Shown here: positions 1 through 9,118 of the stretch, one piece after another
Numbering within the stretch: position 1 is the stretch's first letter
Layout: each line of letters begins with the position of its first letter
Assembly: GCF_003576475.1 (NCBI RefSeq)
Contig: NZ_QWGR01000003.1
Location: 577,186-641,185 of the forward strand
Direction of reading: 5' to 3'
From: Maribellus luteus
Lineage (GTDB): Bacteria > Bacteroidota > Bacteroidia > Bacteroidales > Prolixibacteraceae
DNA: 64,000 bases
Translations under genes and position numbers: made by a program
Notes under the pieces: generated by a model
Seen by the model: the letters and a program-made list of their open reading frames with translations, nothing else
Database searches by the model: none
What the model was told of the DNA's origin: nothing

Positions 1-672
1 ATGTGCCATTGGCAAAAATGATACGATCCGGTCGCCCGCCTGAAGCGGCATGTTTTCACGCGCATAAATCAGATTTGAATGTAAACTCCGTGCAGGAATC
101 ATTACACCTTTCGTAAACCCTGAAGTACCCGAGGTATAGGAAATCATACACAAGTCCTCGCCTTTCCAGTCAGAAAAATGAAAAGACGATTTGCTGACAG
201 TATTCTCCTTGTAATACTGAAAACCATCGGCCAGTTTATAGGCCAGGTTCTCGTCCCTGCCAACATGCAGGCTGAAATCGTCCAACACCACCACTCCTTT
301 TAAATGAGCAGAATACGCCAGATCGATCTTGTCCAGTTGCAAGCGTGAGCTAAAAACCAGTTTCGACTCCGAGTGATTTATGATGTGATTGGTATCGTTC
401 TCGTTAAAATCGGGGAGTATCGGAACAATAACCAGCCCCGAAGATAAAGCGGAAAGAAAAACAGCTCCCCAATTGGATGAATTTCGCCCCAACAGCGCGA
501 TTTTATCTCCGGGCTGCAATCCGGCCAGTTGGTAAAACAAATGCAACGATTTAATAGTCGTACCAACTTGTTTAAAGGTATGGGTTGCTCCGTCGTAGTC
601 AGAAAAAACCGGACTGTCCCAGTTTTTTGAAAAAGCTTCATTATAAAGCTGTGCCAGGTTCTGATTTTTCAT
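1..672 (-). CDS. AMP-dependent acyl-CoA synthetase/ligase, N-terminal part (cut by window edge)
   Basis: 224 codons are visible from an ATG at 672 and the frame runs off the left edge. The nucleotide-binding loop of adenylate-forming enzymes is present at about residues 178-189 (SYTSGTSGFTKG). The N-terminal region (threading through HTFKQVG, GDKIALLGRNSSNWG and a hydrophobic LSSGLVIVPI stretch) is typical of long-chain fatty acyl-CoA synthetases, which activate a carboxylate as acyl-AMP and transfer it to CoA. The C-terminal lid domain is not in the window, so chain-length preference cannot be judged. It appears to be transcribed alone, leftwards, with a 600-bp gap upstream. Confidence 0.85.
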   Translation of the reverse strand, partial: MKNQNLAQLYNEAFSKNWDSPVFSDYDGATHTFKQVGTTIKSLHLFYQLAGLQPGDKIALLGRNSSNWGAVFLSALSSGLVIVPILPDFNENDTNHIINHSESKLVFSSRLQLDKIDLAYSAHLKGVVVLDDFSLHVGRDENLAYKLADGFQYYKENTVSKSSFHFSDWKGEDLCMISYTSGTSGFTKGVMIPARSLHSNLIYARENMPLQAGDRIVSFLPMAH

Positions 673-1279
673 TTTTATCCACAATTAACCGGGAATAAAG
701 TAAGTATGTTGCAATAATGCCCTTAAAATTTCCCTTTTTGAGTTTGGCTAAAATACTTAATTCTAGCAAAAAAACACTTAACCGCCAATAAAAGCTTATT
801 TCGAAACAAAATATCCTTCATTCCGGGAAAAACGACGGAACATGCAATTGAAACGAACGCAAATGACTTCTACAATCTTTTTTTTGAAATACACGAGCGG
901 AGAACCTTAACCTTCGAAACGGCAGGGGTAGAAACAAAAAAAAGCCGACCCCGTCGGATCGGCTAATCTCAGCACCTTGTTCTGCTTTATTTTTTGTCTA
1001 ACTATTCTCGATGTTTTAAGGGACAGTGAAGGACAGTTTCTAAAGTGTATTCAAATAGTTGATCGGGATCAGACAAACGATCCTAAAGCTTCTGAACAAG
1101 GACAAATAATGTGGGAGGGTAATATCTTTGTTATTAATCACTCAGGAAATAAAGAACCTTACTAAAAACGAAGCAATATTAAAAAAAAGGTTTTCTATTT
1201 TTTTCACTGATGAATATGCGGTAGGATTTAATGGATAAGCGGTAGAGTCCAATTTTTAAATGGTATATCCGATCTTTTC
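673..1279. other. Intergenic region, about 600 bp, with one terminator
   Basis: This gap separates the acyl-CoA synthetase from the sensor kinase gene. It is AT-rich, holds the leftward terminator at 943-964, and shows no convincing gene. A 62-codon open frame at 977-1165 on the plus strand has no family resemblance, and I do not call it. The stretch 965-1279 could be the 3' untranslated tail of the kinase transcript. Confidence 0.4.
943..964 (-). terminator. Rho-independent terminator, leftward
   Basis: Inverted repeat AGCCGA (943-948) / TCGGCT (959-964), followed on the minus strand by an uninterrupted T run (complement of the A run at 935-943). It would end the response regulator/sensor kinase transcript about 315 bp beyond the kinase stop. 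Confidence 0.6.
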
Positions 1280-4183
1280 TTATTCAATAATCGGAAGAAT
1301 CAACGTTATACGTGCTCCCGGATTTTCGTTCCCCGGATAGAGCTCCTCGGCGTGTATACCTGTCTGAACTTTATATTTATCACCCAGTAGCTTCACTCTT
1401 TTCTGAGTTAAAGAAGATGAGATATTTAAACTGTTTTTCGACTGCGAATAGGCTCTTGATTTGGCAAAGCCAATGCCGTTGTCCTCCACCAGTATCCGAA
1501 TGCTTTTATCACTTAGGTATTCAAAAACAACCTTTATAAAACCCTTCGTCGGCAGGGTGGAAATTCCGTGCCATATGGCATTTTCCACAAACGGCTGTAC
1601 AATCATGGAAGGAATGTTGTAATCGTCATTTTCAAGTTTTTCGTCGATTTCGATGGAATAACCGAACCTATGATCCATTCTGAATTGCTCCAGCTCAATA
1701 TAGTTTCGCAGCCTTTCCACCTCATCGTCCAGTATAACCGAATTCGATTTAATTGAATTCATGGTTTGCCGAATCAGTCTTGCAAATTGAGAAAGGTAAC
1801 TTCCGGCCTCCTCCGGTTTATTTTCTAAAAGAAACTTCTGGATCGACCCGAGCGAGTTGAAAATAAAGTGCGGATTCATCATCGACTGAAGCGCCCGGTG
1901 CTCAATGGTAGCCAGCTGGTAATCTTTTTCCCGGGCCCTGATCTGTTCCTGATAATACCTGCGAACTACCAAAAAAACCAGAATAATTAAAAACAGAAAT
2001 ACAATAACCTTTGTAATTAATCGCTGCCAAAGGGTTGGTACCACTTTTATCGGAAGCTCAATTGCCTCGCTGTAGTCTTCCATGTTTTTCCTCGACCTGA
2101 GTTTGAAAGTATAGTTTCCGGGCTCCAGGTTCAGGTACACCACCTGTGTTTCGGTACCGGTAATCCAATTGTCGTTTACCCCTTCCAGCATATAGGCAAA
2201 GTTGGACGGTATTGAAGAAAAATTAAGGCTTGAAAACTCGATATTCAACCTGTTCTTGTTTTTGTAGGATATCGCTCCGCGGGAAACATCAATCTCTTTA
2301 TCATCGAGCAGAACCCGGACAAAATAAGGCTTGGTTGGCTGATACTGTGTATTTACACTCTCTTTTATCGGGATAACGGTCATCCCGTCGTCAGATCCTA
2401 CAAACAATTTATCGTCCTTGCAAAATATATCGTTGATGTTGTGAAACTCATTACCCAAACGATTCAACTCCACCTCTTTTCCTTCAATCACCTTTTGCGG
2501 ATTATGGATGAAATAAATTGTTCTCTCGGTAAAAAAAAACAAAGTACTGTCGTAATAGGCCATGTCCCGAATCCGGAAATCAACCTGGTCCTGCAGATCA
2601 CCTAGTACATTGTAGAATTCTTTTCCGTGCTGCAAATACATTTCATTCCCAATCAGGTTGAAAATTTCATTTTCCGGATCGAGGATTAAATGTGCCGATA
2701 TAAACCGGCCGTTAAACCGGTTGTATACATTTTGTGCATGTATAATACTATTCTCGTCGACAAGAAAATTAGATGCAGCACTTACAACAAGTTGTCGATT
2801 GTTGTTTATCAAAACATTGCTAATTCGCCCCTCACGAAAGCTCCAGTGGGCCGAAGAATCACTGTCCACATTCAAGGCAATAACATAGTCATTATCATAC
2901 AAATAAACAACATTCTTTTTTTCATCTACTATCGAGTTTTCTGCCAGGAAATTCGACGTAAGAATATTTTTGAAATAGATTTTCTTTTCCTGTTCATTAA
3001 AACTAGGCTCCTTCAGCGTAAACAAATGAGTCATTCGTCCATGTACCAGTAGTACGTCGTTCGACAAATGATGTAACTTGTTGAGGTTTAGATCAGAAAA
3101 CAATTTATCGCTTTTGTATATATCATTCCCTTTCAAAAAAAAGATTCGCTCTCCGTTGGTTGCCCAAACCCCTTCGGGAGTAGAGCTGGAGAAAGCGGTA
3201 ATCCCCTCTCCATCAAAATTTTCTGTCCCAAAGAAAGAGTACCTTACAATATCACGGTTAATTTTATATATTCCCTTTTTTGAAACCGCCCAAATGTTGT
3301 TTTCATCATCCTGTAGCAAATTCTGCGGTACCTCAATTTTAAGGTGCAGTAACAGTTCCTTTCCACGGTAGCAGTATACGCCTTTGTCGAATATCGAAAC
3401 CCATATCAACCCTTCATTGTCCACCAGAATATCATTCACAAATCTGCTATCAACACTCAAAAAGTTTCTGTCAACCAGTTTATAATTCCGGAACAAACTG
3501 ATGTTTCCACTTAAATCAACCGAAAAAACATCCTGGTCGTTTTGGGAAAACACCCGAACCTGCGACATGGGCAATTCAATATGTTTCGAAACCTCGTTTA
3601 GATCTTCCAACTCATAGTTACCTGACGACGACCACAAGTAAAAGTGTTTCCCCGGGCTTTCGTTTAAATACAGAGTGTTAACTGGTCCATTGGATTCCCG
3701 GCTCAGATCAAAAAAGTCGATGTATTTCAGATCTTTAACAACATTTATTTCAGAGTTTACATTGTAAAAATAGATGGTAGAATCAGAAGCCTGAAAGAAA
3801 TTATGGTACATGAAACCTGTTCTCACATCTTTCAAAAAGGCGTCGGTTTCTTCATTATGAATTTTATTTTGATCATAAAAGTTGACCGATCCGTCGAAGT
3901 TCAGAAACCACAACCTACCTTCCATATCCTCTTTAATCCGGAAAACCATGTTGTAACTCAGTCCGTCATCTTCGGTCAACACCAGGAAGTTATGTCCGTC
4001 GTAACGAATAACGCCCTTGTCGGTTCCAAACCACATAAATCCCCGGCTGTCCTTTTCCACACAATAAATCATACTGGTAGGAAGCCCGTCGGTTACCGAA
4101 TAGTTGGTTACAAAAGGATTTTCGCAAAAAGATTGGTTGATTTGGAGGAAGAAAAGAAGTAGTATGACCAGGTAGCTCCGCAC
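1280..4183 (-). CDS. Sensor histidine kinase with two-component-regulator propeller, LytS type
   Basis: 967 aa. Begins with a signal-like segment (residues 1-20), then a long beta-propeller of two-component-regulator repeats (for example WFGTDKGVIRYDG and IWVSIFDKGVYCY), a Y_Y_Y-like domain near 620-690, one membrane segment (about 705-725), a short coiled coil, and a His_kinase domain with NPHFIFNSL, where His772 is the predicted phosphorylated residue. A HATPase domain follows (VENAIWHG, VEDNGIGF). There is no fused receiver, unlike classic hybrid regulators. The start is GTG at 4181-4183 and shares one base with the stop of the upstream response regulator, so translation is probably coupled. 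The periplasmic ligand is unknown. Confidence 0.9.
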   Translation of the reverse strand: MRSYLVILLLFFLQINQSFCENPFVTNYSVTDGLPTSMIYCVEKDSRGFMWFGTDKGVIRYDGHNFLVLTEDDGLSYNMVFRIKEDMEGRLWFLNFDGSVNFYDQNKIHNEETDAFLKDVRTGFMYHNFFQASDSTIYFYNVNSEINVVKDLKYIDFFDLSRESNGPVNTLYLNESPGKHFYLWSSSGNYELEDLNEVSKHIELPMSQVRVFSQNDQDVFSVDLSGNISLFRNYKLVDRNFLSVDSRFVNDILVDNEGLIWVSIFDKGVYCYRGKELLLHLKIEVPQNLLQDDENNIWAVSKKGIYKINRDIVRYSFFGTENFDGEGITAFSSSTPEGVWATNGERIFFLKGNDIYKSDKLFSDLNLNKLHHLSNDVLLVHGRMTHLFTLKEPSFNEQEKKIYFKNILTSNFLAENSIVDEKKNVVYLYDNDYVIALNVDSDSSAHWSFREGRISNVLINNNRQLVVSAASNFLVDENSIIHAQNVYNRFNGRFISAHLILDPENEIFNLIGNEMYLQHGKEFYNVLGDLQDQVDFRIRDMAYYDSTLFFFTERTIYFIHNPQKVIEGKEVELNRLGNEFHNINDIFCKDDKLFVGSDDGMTVIPIKESVNTQYQPTKPYFVRVLLDDKEIDVSRGAISYKNKNRLNIEFSSLNFSSIPSNFAYMLEGVNDNWITGTETQVVYLNLEPGNYTFKLRSRKNMEDYSEAIELPIKVVPTLWQRLITKVIVFLFLIILVFLVVRRYYQEQIRAREKDYQLATIEHRALQSMMNPHFIFNSLGSIQKFLLENKPEEAGSYLSQFARLIRQTMNSIKSNSVILDDEVERLRNYIELEQFRMDHRFGYSIEIDEKLENDDYNIPSMIVQPFVENAIWHGISTLPTKGFIKVVFEYLSDKSIRILVEDNGIGFAKSRAYSQSKNSLNISSSLTQKRVKLLGDKYKVQTGIHAEELYPGNENPGARITLILPIIE

Positions 4184-4977
4184 TAATCAACTGATTTTGA
4201 GAAATGACCAACCGCTTCTTTGAACTCAATGGCTCTTCTCCTCGATATGGCCAGTTTTGTATTATCATCCAAAATGGCATAAGCCCCCTGGTAACTTGAA
4301 AATCCCTTCAGGTAATTCATATTGATGATCGTGGATTTGTGGATCCGGAAAAAAACATCGGGGTCCAGTATTTTCTCAAACTCTCCCAACGACTTGCTTG
4401 AGACGATTTTCTCCAACCCGGAAATATGAATGATACAATAATTGGCGTCTGCTTCGAGGTATTTTATTTTTTTCGCTTCAATAATCTGAAACCCAAATTT
4501 CTCTACCACCGTGATCTTCTTCGGAAACTCGACTCCTCCGCTGGTTTGTTCAGCCAGGTTCTCCAGCGACTCTCCATAGGTTTCTTGTACCTGCCTATTC
4601 TGCCTGCGCAAATCAAGATGCGAAGTTGCTTTTGCCACGGCCTCTTTTAATTCCGCCGGGTCGATGGGTTTTAACAGGTAGTCGATGGCATTTGCCTTGA
4701 TCGCACGCAAAGCATACTCTTCATACGCAGTGGTGAAAATGATGGCATAATTCTCTTTCTGGATGGTTGAAAGAAACTCAAAGCCATTTTCTCCGGGCAT
4801 CGAGATGTCCAGAAAAATCAGGTGCACATCATATTTTTTCAGTAATTCGCGACCGGCAGAACCCGATCCTGCGGCTCCGCAAATAGTAATTTCAGGGCAA
4901 TAACGTCCAACCAGTAGTTGAAGAGCTTGCTGAACATTTGTCTCGTCGTCGATTATTATAGCGTTGTATGATGTCAT
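4183..4977 (-). CDS. LytTR-family response regulator
   Basis: 264 aa. An N-terminal receiver domain has the acidic pair Asp10/Asp11, the phospho-acceptor Asp57 in LIFLDISMPG, and Lys103 in LLKPID. A C-terminal LytTR DNA-binding domain follows (about 155-258: EAKKIKYLEADANYCIIH, FFRIHKSTIINMNYL). It is the first gene of a two-gene unit with the propeller kinase, whose start overlaps its stop by one base, so the two almost certainly form a cognate pair. No obvious LytTR direct-repeat sites were identified nearby, so the regulon cannot be deduced. Confidence 0.92.
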   Translation of the reverse strand: MTSYNAIIIDDETNVQQALQLLVGRYCPEITICGAAGSGSAGRELLKKYDVHLIFLDISMPGENGFEFLSTIQKENYAIIFTTAYEEYALRAIKANAIDYLLKPIDPAELKEAVAKATSHLDLRRQNRQVQETYGESLENLAEQTSGGVEFPKKITVVEKFGFQIIEAKKIKYLEADANYCIIHISGLEKIVSSKSLGEFEKILDPDVFFRIHKSTIINMNYLKGFSSYQGAYAILDDNTKLAISRRRAIEFKEAVGHFSKSVD

Positions 4978-4984
4978 TTCCCAA

Positions 4985-4992
4985 CAAATATA
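4985..4992 (-). promoter_or_regulatory. Possible -7 box upstream of the LytTR regulator
   Basis: On the minus strand this reads TATATTTG, a full match to the Bacteroidota TAnnTTTG box, but no TTTG lies 19-21 nt further upstream. It sits only 7 bp from the ATG at 4977, which would give a nearly leaderless message. Confidence 0.3.
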
Positions 4993-5138
4993 GAATTAAT
5001 CACAGAAAACCGGCCACATATGAATCAACGGTATGAAACACCTGATAAACGTAGCCTTTCAGCGAATAAGCGGTAAAAACAGTCGTTAAAAAAAGAACAA
5101 CTTCACTCTATCTCTTCAATAAGTTTAGCCAACAAAAA

Positions 5139-5162
5139 AGCCGTCCCACTTATGAAACGGCT
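5139..5162 (-). terminator. Terminator of the sigma/anti-sigma/DUF4097 operon
   Basis: AGCCGT (5139-5144) pairs with ACGGCT (5157-5162). On the minus strand the hairpin is followed by six T residues. It lies about 25 bp beyond the stop of the last DUF4097 gene. Confidence 0.65.
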
Positions 5163-5186
5163 GTATGAATCTTACCAGGGTATCTC

Positions 5187-5837
5187 CTACTTTTTCCGAA
5201 GAAAGATATCTCCGCTTACAGTCTCAAGATCGACTTCCGTTGATCCGCCATTTAATGAAAGCTGGTGTTTTGTTCCAACCCATTGAGTTCGTTCCGGAGT
5301 TTTTCCATCAAACTCAAGATTGGAATACACTTCACCGGTTACCGTTGACAAATCAATTTTCATCCGATGCGCTTCCGGAATTGTATAGTCGATAAACCCG
5401 GAGATGGAATGAACTTTCATCGCTCCTTTGCAACCAATCAGTTCCACTTCGCCGGAAATTGTTTTCAAACTAAATTTTAATTGCTCCGGAACCTTGAGGG
5501 AATAATGCACATCCGAATTAAAATTATTGAGATTGCTTCCTCCTCTTTCCTTCTTAATGCCTTCAAAATCGATGTCCTCCTTTAGTTTCAACTTCAGACC
5601 ACCTTTTTCAATAGCAAGATTGTAAAAATCGTTGTATTGATTATCGTCGATATTTACCTCTACGCGTAGTTCAATATAATCCTTGTCCCATGCCTCAAGA
5701 ACAATATCCTGAGCAAAACTGAATTCCATAAAAGTCTCTCTGTTGTCCACTTCGATCTTCTCATTGATCACCCTCTGCGCAAGAATGCCGGATACGGAAC
5801 TCAGAATAAATAGCGCTGATAGAATAAGTGTTTTCAT
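5187..5837 (-). CDS. Exported DUF4097-like beta-strand repeat protein
   Basis: 216 aa with a clear signal peptide (MKTLILSALFILSSVSGILA). The rest is a repetitive beta-rich region with recurring SGEVEL / SGFIDY / TGEVYSN / SGDIFL motifs, the pattern of DUF4097 or head-GIN-type parallel beta folds. The final SGDIFLRKK closely matches the end of the neighbouring upstream protein (SGNIYLRKK), so the two look like a duplicated pair. It is the fourth gene of an operon led by an ECF sigma factor and its anti-sigma factor. A role in envelope or surface structure is inferred; no enzymatic motif is visible. Confidence 0.75.
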   Translation of the reverse strand: MKTLILSALFILSSVSGILAQRVINEKIEVDNRETFMEFSFAQDIVLEAWDKDYIELRVEVNIDDNQYNDFYNLAIEKGGLKLKLKEDIDFEGIKKERGGSNLNNFNSDVHYSLKVPEQLKFSLKTISGEVELIGCKGAMKVHSISGFIDYTIPEAHRMKIDLSTVTGEVYSNLEFDGKTPERTQWVGTKHQLSLNGGSTEVDLETVSGDIFLRKK

Positions 5838-5844
5838 GGCTCTC

Positions 5845-6639
5845 CTACTTTTTCCTCAGGTAAATATTTCCGGAGATTGATTTGAGCAATAACTTCTGCC
5901 CTCCTCCATTCAATGTGTATTCAGTGTTATTCCGGTGCTTGATTTCATCCAATCCTTCCGAACGCTTGTCTTTTTCGTTATCAGAAGTATTTACCAGGTC
6001 AAGATTGTTGTACACATCTCCGGTAATATTTGAAACCTGAATATCGGCTTTGGTAGCTGCGGGCAAAGTTATATCCACCAAACCACTGACGGTTGCCAGA
6101 GAAGTAGGTTGCTCCTGGCTCAGACTATTAAACTCCGCCTCAATGCTTCCACTTACTGAGCTTACCGTAAGTGGACCGGTGCAATTACTAAGCGTTACGT
6201 TCGACGACAATGTTTTTATCTCCAGACTTCCGTTATAAGAATCCACTTTCAGGTTATTCCTGGCAAACGGACTGTTATAATCGATACTCAGTTTGACTCC
6301 CTGCGGAACAGAAATGGTATAAGCGTAGTCTTTCACCTTTTTAGTGGTACCGACAATCTTTACCACACCGTCTGCTTCGCTAACATTCAACCCTAAGCCA
6401 GTATTGTCTTCCATGGCTCCGAGCAGCTGTAGTCCTTCAGCTCTTTCCGGTTTTTCAAAAGCGATATCCGAAGTTATCACGATCGCATTTCCGGTATTAT
6501 TCTTTACATTGATCTCTCCCAACAAGTCGGCAATCAGAATCCGGCTTTTAACCTTGGGCGTGTATTCGTATTTGCTTTCCTGGCTCAATAGTGCGAGAGG
6601 AAGTGCAATTACGGCCAATAAAATTGTGAATCGTTTCAT
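5845..6639 (-). CDS. Exported DUF4097-like beta-strand repeat protein
   Basis: 264 aa with a signal peptide (about residues 1-19, ending LALLSQ). Short beta repeats follow (KSRILIADLLGEINV, SGSIEAEFN, SGLVDITLPA, TGDVYNNLD, SGNIYLRKK) matching the DUF4097 family. Just before the C-terminus there is a charged insert (NEKDKRSEGLDEIKHRN). Only 7 bp separate it from the paralogue downstream. It follows the anti-sigma gene by 70 bp in the same direction, so it is probably a target or partner of that sigma system. Confidence 0.78.
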   Translation of the reverse strand: MKRFTILLAVIALPLALLSQESKYEYTPKVKSRILIADLLGEINVKNNTGNAIVITSDIAFEKPERAEGLQLLGAMEDNTGLGLNVSEADGVVKIVGTTKKVKDYAYTISVPQGVKLSIDYNSPFARNNLKVDSYNGSLEIKTLSSNVTLSNCTGPLTVSSVSGSIEAEFNSLSQEQPTSLATVSGLVDITLPAATKADIQVSNITGDVYNNLDLVNTSDNEKDKRSEGLDEIKHRNNTEYTLNGGGQKLLLKSISGNIYLRKK

Positions 6640-6709
6640 TTTGTTGAAATTTAATGTTCTTTACTTTTTATGAAGGAAACCGCGTGAGCCGGCATTACAC
6701 ACTGCTTCC

Positions 6710-7471
6710 TTATATGATTGTTTTCATCATATCCTGTGCAAAATCCTTTACGTTCGGATCAGTACCTGCCTGATTCTTTATGAACTCAATATTGTCCTTG
6801 GCTTCGTTTACCCCCGATTCTGTCAACACCTGGATCAGAGAAATCTGAACAAGTGGATTATCCTGAACCAGCAAGGATTGTACAAGCCCCGACTTCACCT
6901 GCTGATTATCGCTGACCATTCCCGACAAAACATTGAGGGCGGCCAGTCGTACGTTTATATTTTTATCGCTGTTAAGTGTGTACATCAGGGCATCGACCAA
7001 ATCAGCACTTTGGGTACTGTATTCGGCAGCCGAATATACCGCCTCAATTTTTTGCGGACCCGAATAGTCTTTCAACCCGGCCAGCACCACCTGTTGTTTG
7101 AGGCTCTGAACTTCGGCTGTCAACTGTGCATTCTGCCCGTTTCCCGAACCTGAAAAATAACCCGCAGCAAATGTTCCCAATGCAAGTACTACAACTGCGG
7201 CTGCTTTTGTCCACGAAGGAAGTATGATCAATCTAGGATTTTGAGAAGAAGTCTGTTCTTCGAGCATCATCATAAATTCTTCTTTCATTCCCGACGGCGG
7301 TTCAATCTCCGGCAAAGAGTCGGTGAATTTCAGGAACGAACTCAAATCGTTGTACTCTTCCCGGCAGGAGGCACAACCTTTTATGTGTTGTTCCATTTTT
7401 GCGCCGGTAACCGCATCCAGTTTACCATCGATCAACTCCGGAATATTTATTTTTACTTCTTCGCACTTCAT
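6710..7471 (-). CDS. Membrane anti-sigma factor: zinc-finger head, HEAT-like periplasmic tail
   Basis: 253 aa. The N-terminus has the zf-HC2/ZAS signature of anti-sigma factors: MKCEEVKINIPELIDG, then HIKGCASC (H-x3-C-x2-C) at about residues 29-36. A single membrane span lies near 87-107 (AAAVVVLALGTFAAGYFSG). The C-terminal part carries HEAT-like helical repeats (NINVRLAALNVLSG, NPLVQISLIQVLTESG). It begins 2 bp after the stop of the ECF sigma gene. Known role of the family: sequester the cognate sigma factor at the membrane until an envelope signal frees it. Confidence 0.88.
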   Translation of the reverse strand: MKCEEVKINIPELIDGKLDAVTGAKMEQHIKGCASCREEYNDLSSFLKFTDSLPEIEPPSGMKEEFMMMLEEQTSSQNPRLIILPSWTKAAAVVVLALGTFAAGYFSGSGNGQNAQLTAEVQSLKQQVVLAGLKDYSGPQKIEAVYSAAEYSTQSADLVDALMYTLNSDKNINVRLAALNVLSGMVSDNQQVKSGLVQSLLVQDNPLVQISLIQVLTESGVNEAKDNIEFIKNQAGTDPNVKDFAQDMMKTII

Positions 7472-7473
7472 GA

Positions 7474-8025
7474 CTACTCAATTAAAATTTTTGAATAAAT
7501 CTCTTTCAGTTTTTGTATGGCCCTGAACGTTCTCACTTTCACTGCATTTTCGTTCGATGAGATGGTGCCTGCAATTTCTTTGTAGGAAAATCCCTGGAAA
7601 CGGTTTAATTCGATCAGTTCGCGATCGCCGGGTTGCAACTGCCCCATCGCTTCAATCAAAATATCGTACGATTCTTTGATCTCCATTTCCTTTACCGAAT
7701 CGGTACTGTCTTTAATTACCAACTCGCGGTCTTCTTCCACTGCAAAGAACTTTTTAGTGCCCCGGTAATAGTCCACCAATTCGTTTCGGGCAATCCGGAA
7801 CAGCCAGTAAGCAAACACCTTGTCCGGCTTCCAGCTTTGACTGTATTTCAAAATCTTCAAAAAAACATTTTGGGTGAGATCGCGGCTGACGTCCGAATCT
7901 TTTGTCATCCGAACAAAATACCCAAACACTTTTTTGTAGTTTCTGTCGTACAGAATGCCCGCGGCCATCTTTTTACCGCTGGCAAGCTGCTCCATCAACC
8001 TTTCATCGTTCAGTGTCTCTATCAT
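7474..8025 (-). CDS. ECF-type RNA polymerase sigma-70 factor
   Basis: 183 aa. Region 2 (DLTQNVFLKILKYSQSW ... AYWLFRIARNELVDYYRG) binds core enzyme and the -10 element. Region 4 (QLQPGDRELIELNRFQGFSY, KEIAGTISSNENAVKVRTFR) is a helix-turn-helix for the -35 element. There is no region 1 or 3, as expected for an ECF factor. It is the first gene of the operon 8025-5187, with the anti-sigma immediately downstream. No TAnnTTTG promoter was seen in front, consistent with autoregulation by its own, unknown promoter class. Confidence 0.92.
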   Translation of the reverse strand: MIETLNDERLMEQLASGKKMAAGILYDRNYKKVFGYFVRMTKDSDVSRDLTQNVFLKILKYSQSWKPDKVFAYWLFRIARNELVDYYRGTKKFFAVEEDRELVIKDSTDSVKEMEIKESYDILIEAMGQLQPGDRELIELNRFQGFSYKEIAGTISSNENAVKVRTFRAIQKLKEIYSKILIE

Positions 8026-8242
8026 TAATTTTCAATCGAAAATGCTCGAAATTTCAAGCAACTAATAACAATACCTCAATTTAGACGATTCGTTACACAG
8101 CCAGTAAATATTTTTGAAAATTTTTATACCTCTATTGCAACAGTCCTACTCTATGAAGCACTGCTCACTGTTCACCAAACAGCTGACTCTCAAGAACATT
8201 TCCATGAGCATTCTGTTCTTCACTTATAAAAAACACTTCAAT

Positions 8243-8791
8243 ATGAAAACGATTATAATCCTGGTACTGGCATTTTTTTCAGTTACAGCATTTTCGCAAC
8301 CTCATTCAAAAGTTAAAACCGGCGACAAAATCATCGACTTTAAAGCTCATTTAATTGATGGCACAGAACTACCGCTAAATAAACTTTACGATCAATCGCC
8401 GCTTGTATTAATTGTTCTACGTGGCTGGCCCGAATACCAGTGCCCGGTTTGCACCCGGCAGGTAGGCGAATTTGTTGCCGAAGCCGATCAACTAAAAAAA
8501 CACGGTGCCAAGGTTTTGATGATCTACCCCGGACCATCGGAAGTATTACAGGAAAAAGCAAAAGAATTTACCAGCGACTTTACTTTTCCTGAAGGATTCT
8601 ATTTTGCTCTTGACCCGAATTACGAAATGGTAAACCAATACGGTCTTCGATGGGATGCACCCAAAGAAACTGCTTACCCTTCCACGTTTGTAATCGATAA
8701 AAACGGCAAAGTGGTTTTTGCCAAAGTCAGCTCAAGTCATGGAGGGAGGGCCGATGTAGAAGAAGTTGTGGAGGCGTTGAAGATTTTATAA
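8243..8791 (+). CDS. Exported peroxiredoxin/AhpC-TSA-like thiol protein
   Basis: 182 aa from the ATG at 8243. An in-frame ATG at 8114 would add 43 residues ahead of an obvious signal peptide (MKTIIILVLAFFSVTAFSQ), so the internal start is preferred. The thioredoxin-fold core has RGWPEYQCPVCTRQ, a CPVC motif where peroxiredoxins have their peroxidatic cysteine, plus a cis-Pro-like AYPSTFVID. It is likely a periplasmic peroxide or thiol reductase of the peroxiredoxin-like group. It is monocistronic and diverges from the ECF sigma operon. Confidence 0.8.
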   Translation: MKTIIILVLAFFSVTAFSQPHSKVKTGDKIIDFKAHLIDGTELPLNKLYDQSPLVLIVLRGWPEYQCPVCTRQVGEFVAEADQLKKHGAKVLMIYPGPSEVLQEKAKEFTSDFTFPEGFYFALDPNYEMVNQYGLRWDAPKETAYPSTFVIDKNGKVVFAKVSSSHGGRADVEEVVEALKIL

Positions 8792-9118
8792 ACAAACTTT
8801 CTTACAAACTCTTGCTGAGTTCACCCTTAACTTCGATTTGAACAGGGTTACTAAAATTGAATTCCTGCCAAACAGCGAGGCAGACATTCCCGATTTTCAA
8901 CTAGGTACGAGTTGGCTTTTAATCGTACAGAATCTCACCAACGAGATAAACAACCCGGTACGGATTGGATATAATAGAACCAGACATTGCTATTAAACCA
9001 ACAACTCAGTATAAGTTGGATCCGCCGAAGCACACAAATATGTTTGCAACCTGTTGAAAATTACGATAAATAGAAATCGCCTTCTTTCCCAATAGTTTTT
9101 TAGCTTTAAAACAAAAAA
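8792..9118. other. Intergenic region with a short start-less open frame
   Basis: Between the peroxiredoxin-like gene and the KAP NTPase gene. One plus-strand frame stays open to a TAA at 8994-8996 without a plausible start (it encodes LNRVTKIEFLPNSEADIPDF and more). It may be the tail of a decayed gene, but the composition alone does not prove this. Nothing else was recognised. Confidence 0.3.

Noticed and set aside
977..1165. 62-codon plus-strand frame downstream of the sensor kinase
   Set aside because: Short, no recognisable family, AT-rich region and no promoter or partner.
8817..8996. Start-less open frame possibly left from a decayed gene
   Set aside because: No ATG, no family match by eye, and short. 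Mentioned only within the intergenic note.
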